48,603 nt of DNA. It comes from Cyanobacteria bacterium FACHB-471 (lineage in GTDB: Bacteria > Cyanobacteriota > Cyanobacteriia > Elainellales > Elainellaceae). Numbering within the stretch: the stretch's first letter is position 1; every line of letters starts with the position of its first letter. The stretch is from the NCBI GenBank assembly GCA_014695345.1, contig JACJOC010000105.1, forward strand, positions 1-48,603, read 5' to 3'. Shown here one piece after another: positions 25,076-32,119 of this stretch. Below the pieces are notes generated by a model. It was not told the origin of the DNA, did not search any database, and worked only from the letters and a program-made list of their open reading frames with translations. The position numbers and the translations under genes are program-made.

Positions 25076-25153
25076 AGGATAGCTGAAAATGATGAGCGAT
25101 CGAGGTTTGAGTGTGTTGGTAAGGTAGTTCTCACAAAGCTGAGAGGCATAGAT

Positions 25154-26470
25154 ATGGTTAACTGGGAAGTTCTGGGAGCCAAAGGGATTCTGGAAACGGC
25201 TAATTGCAAAGGTCAACCACGAAGTTGCATTAGCTCTGGAATGTTAGTAACAACTCTGTTTGCCGCTGTGATTGTTGGTTTTCCCTCAGTTTGTGTTGGT
25301 GGTCAACTTGATCAAGTACGCCCAGAACCGAAAGAAGCTCAACAAGCTCAAGAGGCAGCACAAGAACAATTTCAAGCAAACTTTGCCTCAAGTCACCCAT
25401 TACCTTTGACGGATTACTGGGCAACGAACCCTTTTCTGGCTCTGAGAACAGCCGTAAATAACGTTTCGGAACAGAATCAACTACCAGGAATTACCCCTAG
25501 CTTCAGCGTAGATGGAGAGCTGATAGTCACCTCCTCCATTGCAGATAACACGAGTTACATCTATGACCGCTCGGGCAACCAGACGATGACCCTGGAAGGG
25601 GCTGAACCTTACTTCAGCGCAGATGGAGGGCTAATAGTCACTTTCTCTGAGGTAGACAACGCGAGTTACATCTATGACCGCTCGGGCAACCAGACAACAA
25701 CCCTACAAGGACTTTACCCTAGCTTTAGTGCAGATGAAGGGCTGATAGGCACCTCCTCGGAAGCAGACAACAGGAGTTACATCTACGACCGCTCGGGCAA
25801 CCAAACAACAACCCTGCAAGGACTTTACCCTAGCTTCAGCCCCGATGGAGGGCTAATAGTCACTTTCTCTGAGGTAGACAACACGAGTTACATCTATGAC
25901 CGCTCCAGCAACCAGACAACAACCCTGCAAGGACTTCACCCTAGCTTCAGCCCCGATGGAGAGCTGATAGGCACCTCCTCGGAAGCAGACAACAGGAGTT
26001 ACATCTACGACCGCTCCAGCAACCAGACAACAACCCTGCAAGGACTTCACCCTAGCTTCAGCCCCGATGGAGAGCTGATAGTTACTGGCTCCTCTGAGGT
26101 AGACAACACCAGCTATATTTATGATCGCTCCGGTAACCAGATGGCTACTTTGCAAGGGATTCACCCTCTCTTTAGCCCGGATGGACAGTTGATAATCACT
26201 GCCTACGACTACGACATCAGCTACATTTACGACCGCTTGGGTAAGCATATGGCTCCAGTGGAAGGGGTTGAGCCTCAATTTAGTGAGGATGGACAGCTAA
26301 TAGTCACGTCCTCTTTCACAGGCGATGCTAGCTTCATCTACGATCGCTCGAGCAACCAGACAACTATCGTGCAAGGGATTTACTCTAGCTTCAGCCCAGA
26401 TGGACAGCTGATAGGTACTTCCTCTTACGACCACAACACTAGCTATATCTACGAGCGCTTAGGAAACTAG
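25154..26470 (+). CDS. Exported beta-propeller-like repeat protein
   Basis: A 438-residue protein; ATG 25154 follows a GAGAGG Shine-Dalgarno. A hydrophobic segment (SGMLVTTLFAAVIVGFPSVC) near the N-terminus could be a signal or anchor. About nine repeats of 37 residues follow, each with a core 'SYIYDRSGNQTTTLQG' and '.SFSPDG.LI.TSS', similar to PD40/WD-type propeller blades. The blades alternate between two sequence variants (VDN and ADN types), so the real repeat is a 74-residue pair. The terminal blade is truncated (YIYERLGN). Probably a surface or periplasmic binding scaffold; function unknown. Confidence 0.75.
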   Translation: MVNWEVLGAKGILETANCKGQPRSCISSGMLVTTLFAAVIVGFPSVCVGGQLDQVRPEPKEAQQAQEAAQEQFQANFASSHPLPLTDYWATNPFLALRTAVNNVSEQNQLPGITPSFSVDGELIVTSSIADNTSYIYDRSGNQTMTLEGAEPYFSADGGLIVTFSEVDNASYIYDRSGNQTTTLQGLYPSFSADEGLIGTSSEADNRSYIYDRSGNQTTTLQGLYPSFSPDGGLIVTFSEVDNTSYIYDRSSNQTTTLQGLHPSFSPDGELIGTSSEADNRSYIYDRSSNQTTTLQGLHPSFSPDGELIVTGSSEVDNTSYIYDRSGNQMATLQGIHPLFSPDGQLIITAYDYDISYIYDRLGKHMAPVEGVEPQFSEDGQLIVTSSFTGDASFIYDRSSNQTTIVQGIYSSFSPDGQLIGTSSYDHNTSYIYERLGN

Positions 26471-26533
26471 AGGATTTCACTGCTCATCATGGGAGCATTT
26501 AACTTTCTGAAGCACTAGAACCCCTTTGCTCTG

Positions 26534-26616
26534 AGGTGATCGAAGCGAGCGTGTCACCAAGTGCAATTACAACTAACCTGAAACCTGAAACAACACAAAT
26601 TTGTTAGGCAGTTAGG
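26534..26616. repeat. MITE family A, copy 1 (fragment)
   Basis: The left end of the family A element (CGAAGCGAGCGTGTCACC then AGTGCAATTA) aligns for about 80 bases with 36163-36240 and, in reverse, with 47235-47310. The right half is missing. It follows the repeat-protein gene by 60 bases. Confidence 0.65.
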
Positions 26617-26702
26617 CTTAGTTTTAGCAACGGACAAAAAATGGTCGTTAAGGCCTTATTGTGAGTGAAAGATTAAGCTTCCAACAAACATCATTACCTG
26701 AA

Positions 26703-28085
26703 TCAAGCCAACTCAACCGTCACTTGATTAGTGAGCGTAACAGACTGACTTGCAGGCAGAGCCTTGGGTGTAATCAAACGACGGATCTCAGCGACCGTCT
26801 TCTCGTCAATCTGAAGAATTTTTGCCATTCGGTCATGCAAGGCTATTTCTCTCTGGTCGATTCTTCCATCTGCCTTAGCAATTTCCCATGTAATCGCCAA
26901 CAGCAATCTGCGTTTCATCAGTCCTTTCTCCTCCTTCTGCTCGTGCAGCAGGTTTTGATCAATGATGTCGTCAAAGCTATCATCAGACGCTAGCGCTGCT
27001 TTAACTCTCTCTTTGTCCAAGTTATTGATTTGAGGATTGGCAAGCAGTTGGATAACAGCATCCTTCTCCTCATCACTGGACTGACCATCTACTCGAATCA
27101 TTGGCAAAGAGGCAATAATAATATCAGCAAGGAACTGACTAATCTTTTGTTCCTCAACTTTGCCCAGAGCAAACATTGTGGCACTAAACACACCAGTACC
27201 GAGCGTTATACCAAGAGCAACAGGAGCTGCAACCGTTGCCAGGCTGAAGGTTGTAGCAGTGACTACTGTTTTCCCACCATAGATAACCCCCTGAAGCACC
27301 CCTGGAACAAAGGGAGCCCACCATGCAGCTGGAGCTAAACTCGAAGCTGCAACAGTAGAAGCCAACATTCCTGTTCCAGCTCCCGTGAGAGATCCTAGAA
27401 CGAGAGAACCCCCTACTTTTTTCCAGGGTTCTAAGCTTTCACTAATGATCTTGATTTCAGGTTCAGTGAGAGAAATTTTGGAGGCATCTTTTCCATTGAA
27501 GTAAATAATCAGTTCAGATAATTGGTTACTGAAGTATTTATTGATTTCACCCGAGAGATCCTGACCAAGTTCAGCTAGCTTGGGGGTCAAGTCATCAAAC
27601 ACTTTTTTGACTTTCCTGGTTAGATCAACCCAATCCGGTCCTAACATATTTTTGAGGGTTAGGAGATCATCCTGCATATCTTGAAAATCATCACTGTAGG
27701 CAAACTTGAGATCGTCAAGATAAGGTTCATTCAGATTCGTCACCAAATCTAAGGTAGCCAGGATAACGACTGAGGCGATTAACAGGGCGATGGGAGTCGT
27801 TATTGCGCTAATGACCGGAACTCCTGTAAAGGGTACAAAGGAGTGAGCCATAAATGTCAGAATTCCCCCCAGAATTAGGAGGGCACTGGTTGTGTATTTT
27901 CGAGTTTGGGAATCAGAGCTAGAGTCTTGATACAGCAGGACTAGTAGCTTGATATAACGGGGCAATTGAGCTGCCCGTGGAATAGCAAACCCTAGCAAGC
28001 TGCCTAAAGAAGCAAAAACAAGGGGAATTAGGGCTGCAAATAGGCTCGTAACAGCGGGTAAGGCGAGTCCTGCTAGGGTAAACAT
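26703..28085 (-). CDS. Membrane protein with a C-terminal TerB-like domain
   Basis: A 460-residue protein. Hydrophobic segments lie at about 2-35 and 65-115, and a Gly/Ala-rich hydrophobic stretch at about 225-310. Between them is an acidic helical region. The last 80 residues (MKRRLLLAITWEIAKADGRI, then DQREIALHDRMAKILQIDEK) match the TerB/DUF533 helical domain, whose acidic residues bind metal in tellurite-resistance proteins. This suggests a membrane stress protein, but no Ter gene neighbours are present. The coding sequence is preceded on the minus strand by GGAGAGAGA. Confidence 0.7.
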   Translation of the reverse strand: MFTLAGLALPAVTSLFAALIPLVFASLGSLLGFAIPRAAQLPRYIKLLVLLYQDSSSDSQTRKYTTSALLILGGILTFMAHSFVPFTGVPVISAITTPIALLIASVVILATLDLVTNLNEPYLDDLKFAYSDDFQDMQDDLLTLKNMLGPDWVDLTRKVKKVFDDLTPKLAELGQDLSGEINKYFSNQLSELIIYFNGKDASKISLTEPEIKIISESLEPWKKVGGSLVLGSLTGAGTGMLASTVAASSLAPAAWWAPFVPGVLQGVIYGGKTVVTATTFSLATVAAPVALGITLGTGVFSATMFALGKVEEQKISQFLADIIIASLPMIRVDGQSSDEEKDAVIQLLANPQINNLDKERVKAALASDDSFDDIIDQNLLHEQKEEKGLMKRRLLLAITWEIAKADGRIDQREIALHDRMAKILQIDEKTVAEIRRLITPKALPASQSVTLTNQVTVELA

Positions 28086-28343
28086 TCTCTCTCCAATTGC
28101 ACGAATACAGATACTGAAATACGTGCTGAGTTTTTAGGCATCTCTAGATTTGACCCAAATGTCAAGCACACCCATCAGCTTTCCCAGAAAGTCAGCCCTA
28201 ACACCAGAACTTAGAGGAACTTCTCCAGCCGACTAACTATTGTCAAGAAGTTAGTCAGTTGTAAAGGGGGCTATAAAGCACACAGGGCAAGCCTTCGCGA
28301 TCGCTCCCAAGGAAATGGGGCAGAGGCGAAGAATGTTTAACTC
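28086..28343. other. Noncoding region with a small inverted repeat
   Basis: GACTAACT (28231-28238) and AGTTAGTC (28249-28256) form a short hairpin. The region is divergent: the TerB gene leaves to the left and the recombinase to the right, so both promoters should lie here. Confidence 0.45.
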
Positions 28344-28378
28344 ACTAAGTTTTAGAGGTGAAATTACTAAAACTTAGT
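28344..28378. repeat. Inverted repeat 20 bases before the recombinase gene
   Basis: Perfect 12-base arms ACTAAGTTTTAG (28344-28355) and CTAAAACTTAGT (28367-28378) with an 11-base spacer. Tyrosine recombinases bind pairs of inverted arms of about this size around a short crossover core, so this could be the enzyme's own site; it may also be an operator. Confidence 0.5.
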
Positions 28379-28398
28379 TAAACCTAAAAACAACCGCA

Positions 28399-28998
28399 AT
28401 GGCGTTTGCAAAAGGGCAAAATCCACACCATCCCGCTGCCGGATCAACGATTAAGGTGGAGCCAATTCGTGACAGGAAGGCGATCTCTCGCATCAAAAAG
28501 GTGCTGGCGGATGAACCGCGTGATTTATGCTTGTTTACGCTGGGCATCAATACGGCATACCGAGCCAATGAGTTGTTGGCAATCAAAGTGGGGCAGGTGC
28601 GAAGCTTGCGAGCTGGTGATGTGCTCGATATCAAACAACGCAAAACCCACAAGTATCGTCCGGTGACTCTAAACCAGACGGCCGTTGCTGCAATTCAGAA
28701 TTGGCTGAAGGAAAGTGAGTTGCAGAATGAGGACTACTTGTTTATGGGGCAGCGAGGGTGTTTGACAGTTTCTACGCTCAGCACGATGGTGAAGGGATGG
28801 TGCCAAAATGTTGGATTAAAGGGAAACTATGGCAGTCATACCTTACGGAAAACTTGGGGCTACTGGCAGCGGATGGAGCGGGGAACTGCGATTCCGCTTT
28901 TGATGGAAGCGTTTGGTCATGCAACTCAGCAACAAACATTGGCTTATCTGGGAATTCAAGCAGATGAGATCGCGGCAATCTATGAGTTGGAACTGTAA
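28399..28998 (+). CDS. Short tyrosine recombinase (catalytic domain only)
   Basis: A 199-residue phage-integrase-family protein. Active-site residues can be seen: Arg in NTAYRANELLAI, Lys in QRKTHKYRPVTL, HTLR in GSHTLRKTWGYWQR, GH in FGHATQQQTLAYLGI with the Tyr nucleophile. The N-terminal core-binding domain of normal integrases is absent, so binding specificity must come from another source or from the short arms. A second protein of similar plan lies at 35564-36130. It starts at ATG 28399 with no strong Shine-Dalgarno, and is followed by two unusual inverted-repeat structures. Confidence 0.85.
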   Translation: MAFAKGQNPHHPAAGSTIKVEPIRDRKAISRIKKVLADEPRDLCLFTLGINTAYRANELLAIKVGQVRSLRAGDVLDIKQRKTHKYRPVTLNQTAVAAIQNWLKESELQNEDYLFMGQRGCLTVSTLSTMVKGWCQNVGLKGNYGSHTLRKTWGYWQRMERGTAIPLLMEAFGHATQQQTLAYLGIQADEIAAIYELEL

Positions 28999-29012
28999 GG
29001 ATGTTTTAACTT

Positions 29013-29126
29013 TGCCGAAAATGACCATTGGGCACTGTAAGTGGCAAAGCCGAACAGCCTTGTCTTAAAAAGGCTTTTGCCATGAGGATTAAGTCCAACA
29101 TTGCCGAGTTCGGGTCATTTTCGGCA
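29013..29126. repeat. 114-bp element with perfect 14-bp terminal inverted repeats
   Basis: TGCCGAAAATGACC (29013-29026) and GGTCATTTTCGGCA (29113-29126) are exact inverted copies. Between them is a terminator-like hairpin (AGCCTT / AAGGCT, about 29054-29076, followed by TTTT), which may serve the recombinase. The word GCCGAAAA with TTTTCGGC also forms the hairpin in which the group II intron sits at 32.1/34.5 kb. Confidence 0.6.
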
Positions 29127-29131
29127 GTGTT

Positions 29132-29218
29132 GTTAACGTTGCCCGTCACCCGCCGCTGAGCACTTTTCGGTTATAACGATTAACGCTCGACAGTCGGGTG
29201 CACGGCATGTTAGGCAAC
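29132..29218. repeat. attC-like imperfect hairpin, site 1
   Basis: CGTTGCCCGTCACCCGCCGC (29137-29156) pairs imperfectly with the arm ending TGCACGG-CATGTTAGGCAAC (29199-29218), leaving bulged bases on one side. The right arm carries GTTAGGC (29209-29215), the R' core of integron attC sites. Site 2 at 31 kb has the same plan. An integron integrase was not found in the window. Confidence 0.5.
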
Positions 29219-29228
29219 ATACTGAAGA

Positions 29229-30068
29229 TTAAACGATCTTGATACCGATGGAATAAGCAGTCAAAGTTGCAGGTGATGGTTTCATGTGATCTTTACCGCC
29301 TGCACTGAAATCTTGGTTTGCAAGATCTGTTGTTGGTCGAAGTTGCCATAATAGATTTCCCTCACCCCTCCAATGAATTTCGGCACCACCACCAACAAGG
29401 GCAAAACCTGAAAGAACATCTGCTGTTGTAGCGGGATGTGCAGCATGTCCAGAATCTTTTGTCTGAATTGAGTGTTGGACACGACCAACTGGGAGATTCT
29501 CTCTGATACCTATCGCATAAACACTTAGAATGGCTGAACTAACAGTCATATGGTCTTTTGACCTTGCTTTCCATGAAAAAGCATTTTCAGGAAATGACGC
29601 TGTAGCAAGATTTCCACCCTGTGGATTGAAGTCTAGCCAGTTCACATGAAAACCCCCACTGATTAGCAGGAATCCAGGTGGCACTGACTCTGACGCTTCG
29701 GGATGCTGAGCTAGTTCGCTAACGCTACGACTAATGTGAATATGCTGGAGAAGAGCGTCTCGTGTCATTCCAGCTATTTTCAACCCAATTGCATAAACCT
29801 TCAAGAAATGTGGCTGAGGTCGCTCATGATCTTTTGAGGATGCTAACCAAGCTGAGAGATTTTGATTTGGATAGGAAGCAGTTAGAAGTGCACCATTTGG
29901 CGGTCTGTTAGTTGCTTCTGCGCCTCCTCCAATAACAACCATATCGTCAGGAACGGTACACGCAAAATCATGAAAGTGTGCTTGCTGATTGCCAGCCTTG
30001 CGTTCAAAGACAGCGACAGTGATTTTGCCAGAGGCATCGTGAAAAGTTCCAAGTTTTGTCTGAGGCAT
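29229..30068 (-). CDS. Hypothetical protein with three internal repeats
   Basis: A 279-residue soluble protein built from three copies of a roughly 85-residue unit. Each has GG-A/F near the start (VIGGGAEATN, ISGGFHVNWL, VGGGAEIHW), a central '..A..P....F.A' and the end KDH...L.VYAIGI (KDHERPQPHFLKVYAIGL, KDHMTVSSAILSVYAIGI, KDHMKPSPATLTAYSIGI). The conserved Lys-Asp-His suggests a binding site repeated three times, perhaps arranged as a trefoil-like beta structure. No family is recognised. It lies in the accessory island next to attC-like hairpins. Confidence 0.6.
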   Translation of the reverse strand: MPQTKLGTFHDASGKITVAVFERKAGNQQAHFHDFACTVPDDMVVIGGGAEATNRPPNGALLTASYPNQNLSAWLASSKDHERPQPHFLKVYAIGLKIAGMTRDALLQHIHISRSVSELAQHPEASESVPPGFLLISGGFHVNWLDFNPQGGNLATASFPENAFSWKARSKDHMTVSSAILSVYAIGIRENLPVGRVQHSIQTKDSGHAAHPATTADVLSGFALVGGGAEIHWRGEGNLLWQLRPTTDLANQDFSAGGKDHMKPSPATLTAYSIGIKIV

Positions 30069-30311
30069 GGGTTTTCCTTTACTGCTTAATTCTGTTTACG
30101 CCCCAACTCTAGGCGGCTGAATCTGAGCATCGCAGTACCCTTAAGGGTGCTTTAGCTGCACCGGAAAGTTGAAGGAAAGACCCTAGAAAGCCTAAAAACA
30201 TGCAGCCTAAAGATTGCGTTCAGCGGCAGCAAAAGAACTCAAAGGGTAGACGAGGAGCCTTTCAACAAGCGCGTTGCAATGGACAGTTGAAAGGCTACAA
30301 CCAGCAATTGT

Positions 30312-30893
30312 CTATGCTATAAAATCTCCATCGTCATCGCTGTCCTGTTTACTTGGCTGTAACTGTTGTACTCCATCCTCTTTAACCTCAAGCCACACAC
30401 CAAATCGTCCCGATTTGACATCTTCTAACCGATACGAAATTTGCTGAACAACTTTTGTCCCACTCAATCCATCGGTTGCTGACAATGTAAAGACTAGCCG
30501 TTTTTCGTTTTGATGAGCAGAGGACAATTTCTCCAAAATCTGTACTCCCTCATCAGTAGCGAATACATAGGCAGTTCGAAGCCCCCAAGGATTATGCGAT
30601 TCGTGTTTTGGAGCTAAGGCAGGGAGAGAATCCTTCCTGAGTTGAGCACTATGGAGTGTGAAGAATCTCCCAATAGTGTCTCGTTCCACCAGAGCCAGAC
30701 TCGCTTGAATATCTGTTGCTTGTCTTCTGCTTCGATTCATTACTTTAATCAGCAGACTTCCTTTCTTTTTATTGAAAACTATATTTTTAGAGATAATAAT
30801 TCTCGGCTTTGCTAGCAACAGGACATATAAGAAAGCCCAGGATGATAAAATACCAACTAGAAGACCTATAAGTTGGCTGAAGAAAAATTCCAC
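30312..30893 (-). CDS. Hypothetical membrane-anchored protein
   Basis: A 193-residue protein starting at GTG 30891-30893. An N-terminal hydrophobic helix (LIGLLVGILSSWAFLYVLLL) anchors a soluble domain that faces the cytoplasm and has a beta-rich look (IKVMNRSRRQATDIQASLAL). The acidic C-terminus (DSDDDGDFIA) ends the protein. It resembles small two-domain proteins in defence islands, but no family can be named. Confidence 0.55.
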   Translation of the reverse strand: MEFFFSQLIGLLVGILSSWAFLYVLLLAKPRIIISKNIVFNKKKGSLLIKVMNRSRRQATDIQASLALVERDTIGRFFTLHSAQLRKDSLPALAPKHESHNPWGLRTAYVFATDEGVQILEKLSSAHQNEKRLVFTLSATDGLSGTKVVQQISYRLEDVKSGRFGVWLEVKEDGVQQLQPSKQDSDDDGDFIA

Positions 30894-31030
30894 CGGATTT
30901 CCTCACGCTGATTGATCTAGAAATCGCCTTTAAATTACCACCATAACCACTCTTCAACTAATTTTCACTCCATACCAACGAGAAGCCCTTGGACTATTGC
31001 TACGATCCATAACCTAAGCAATACAACCAC

Positions 31031-31098
31031 CCCGTTCACCCGCCGCTAGCAAATTCTCTGATTCAATAACAAACTTGATTCGGTCGGTGTGCAACGGG
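31031..31098. repeat. attC-like imperfect hairpin, site 2
   Basis: CCCGTTCACCCGCCGC (31031-31046) pairs with GTCGGTGTGCAACGGG (31083-31098), again with bulged bases on the right arm. The stem matches that of site 1 in the CACCCGCCGC core. It lies between the 31121-31759 gene and the 30312-30893 gene, which would be its cassettes in an integron model. Confidence 0.5.
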
Positions 31099-31120
31099 AT
31101 TGTCATGCTGTACCTACAGA

Positions 31121-31759
31121 TCAAGATTCCTCTTTCTCAATAAATTTTTGTATTTCTGCGAGGTTTCTACCTGTTAATGTCTCAAATTCTCGCCATAGCG
31201 AACCATGATTTAAGTCGCGTCTCATCAACTCAATCAGATCTGTGCGTGGTCCCTTGGTTAAATCTTTAGCACTTATTTCCTTCTGCAAGTACTTACCAAG
31301 TCTCCTTCGGAGAGCAAAGACAGCTTCTCTTGTGTCCGGTGACATGCAAAGACCCGCATCACTATATCCCCATTCATTTAATTTTTCAGCAAGTTCTCTA
31401 GCTTTATTTTCATCGATTCCGTTGATGCGATAGTGAGATAGCTGTTCAAGCATCACAAAGATTTCAGGATATGCACGAAGTCTCATCTTATACAGCTCTA
31501 GTTCTCGCTGACTATTAAGTTCTAAGATCCATTTATTTTCTTCATGCCTAATACGTCGTTCCTCAAGTTCAATAGTCTTTTGCCATTTTTCGCGCTCTAA
31601 TTCTATCGTCCTTTCCCATTTAACTCTTTCAAACTCTAAACTTCTCCTCCATTTCTCTCTCTCAGATCGCTCACGAAAAAAGCTAACAAGTGCTGTGAGG
31701 ATTGCAGCAAACAATGTAAATAGCGCACCTACTAATGCAACGTTTGTAGTGATATCCAT
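31121..31759 (-). CDS. Hypothetical protein with one membrane helix and charged coiled coil
   Basis: A 212-residue protein starting at ATG 31757-31759. A start further upstream would fall inside the MITE-like element at 31798-32025 and is rejected. Residues about 6-28 are a membrane helix (VALVGALFTLFAAILTALVS), followed by a highly charged coil with repeats of an R/E-K-W-x pattern (EKWRRSLEFERVKWERTIEL, EREKWQKTIELEERRIRHEE). The C-terminal 120 residues are soluble and helical. Function unknown. Proteins of this plan sit on the cytoplasmic face of the inner membrane. Confidence 0.55.
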   Translation of the reverse strand: MDITTNVALVGALFTLFAAILTALVSFFRERSEREKWRRSLEFERVKWERTIELEREKWQKTIELEERRIRHEENKWILELNSQRELELYKMRLRAYPEIFVMLEQLSHYRINGIDENKARELAEKLNEWGYSDAGLCMSPDTREAVFALRRRLGKYLQKEISAKDLTKGPRTDLIELMRRDLNHGSLWREFETLTGRNLAEIQKFIEKEES

Positions 31760-32119
31760 GTCTAGGATAATTCTCAGTATTTTACAAGTAGTTTTGAGGG
31801 TTTGAGTAGCAATGGAACAGGAAGTCACGTTAAGGCTGAAACACTGTAGCAGCAGTCATTCCAGAAAGCACTGTTCAGTCTCAATGAGACGTACCAATTA
31901 GACTGTAGGCTAATTAGATCTGAAATCTTGAACGGAATATCAAGGGTTTCAAGCTTCTGATTCTCAGCAGGTTCAACTGGTACACCTCTTAGCGTAACTT
32001 TCTGTTCCGTTGCTACTCAGACCCCGGGGACAAGGAGTGAGAAGTCCACTTGATCCGTGAGGACTAATTGTAGGATTGACGGATTGCGAAGCATTGTGCA
32101 CAAATTTTTGCCGAAAAGA
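31760..32119. other. Promoter region of the coil gene and an element with long inverted ends
   Basis: The stretch contains the 31798-32025 element (listed separately) and the 3' flank of the group II intron. No gene is visible. Confidence 0.4.
31798..32025. repeat. 228-bp MITE-like element with imperfect inverted ends (family C)
   Basis: The left end GGGTTTGAGTAGCAATGGAA (31798-31817, continuing CAGGAAGTCACGTTAAGG) is matched by the right end 31985-32025 read backwards (GGGGTCTGAGTAGCAACGGA, continuing ACAGAAAGTTACGCTAAG): about 40 bases with a handful of mismatches. There is no gene inside. It lies between the coil gene's start and the intron. Confidence 0.6.

Noticed and set aside
25550-26470. 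Regular repeats that could suggest a CRISPR array
   Set aside because: The units are 111 bases, in frame, and code for propeller-like blades; there are no spacers of unique sequence.
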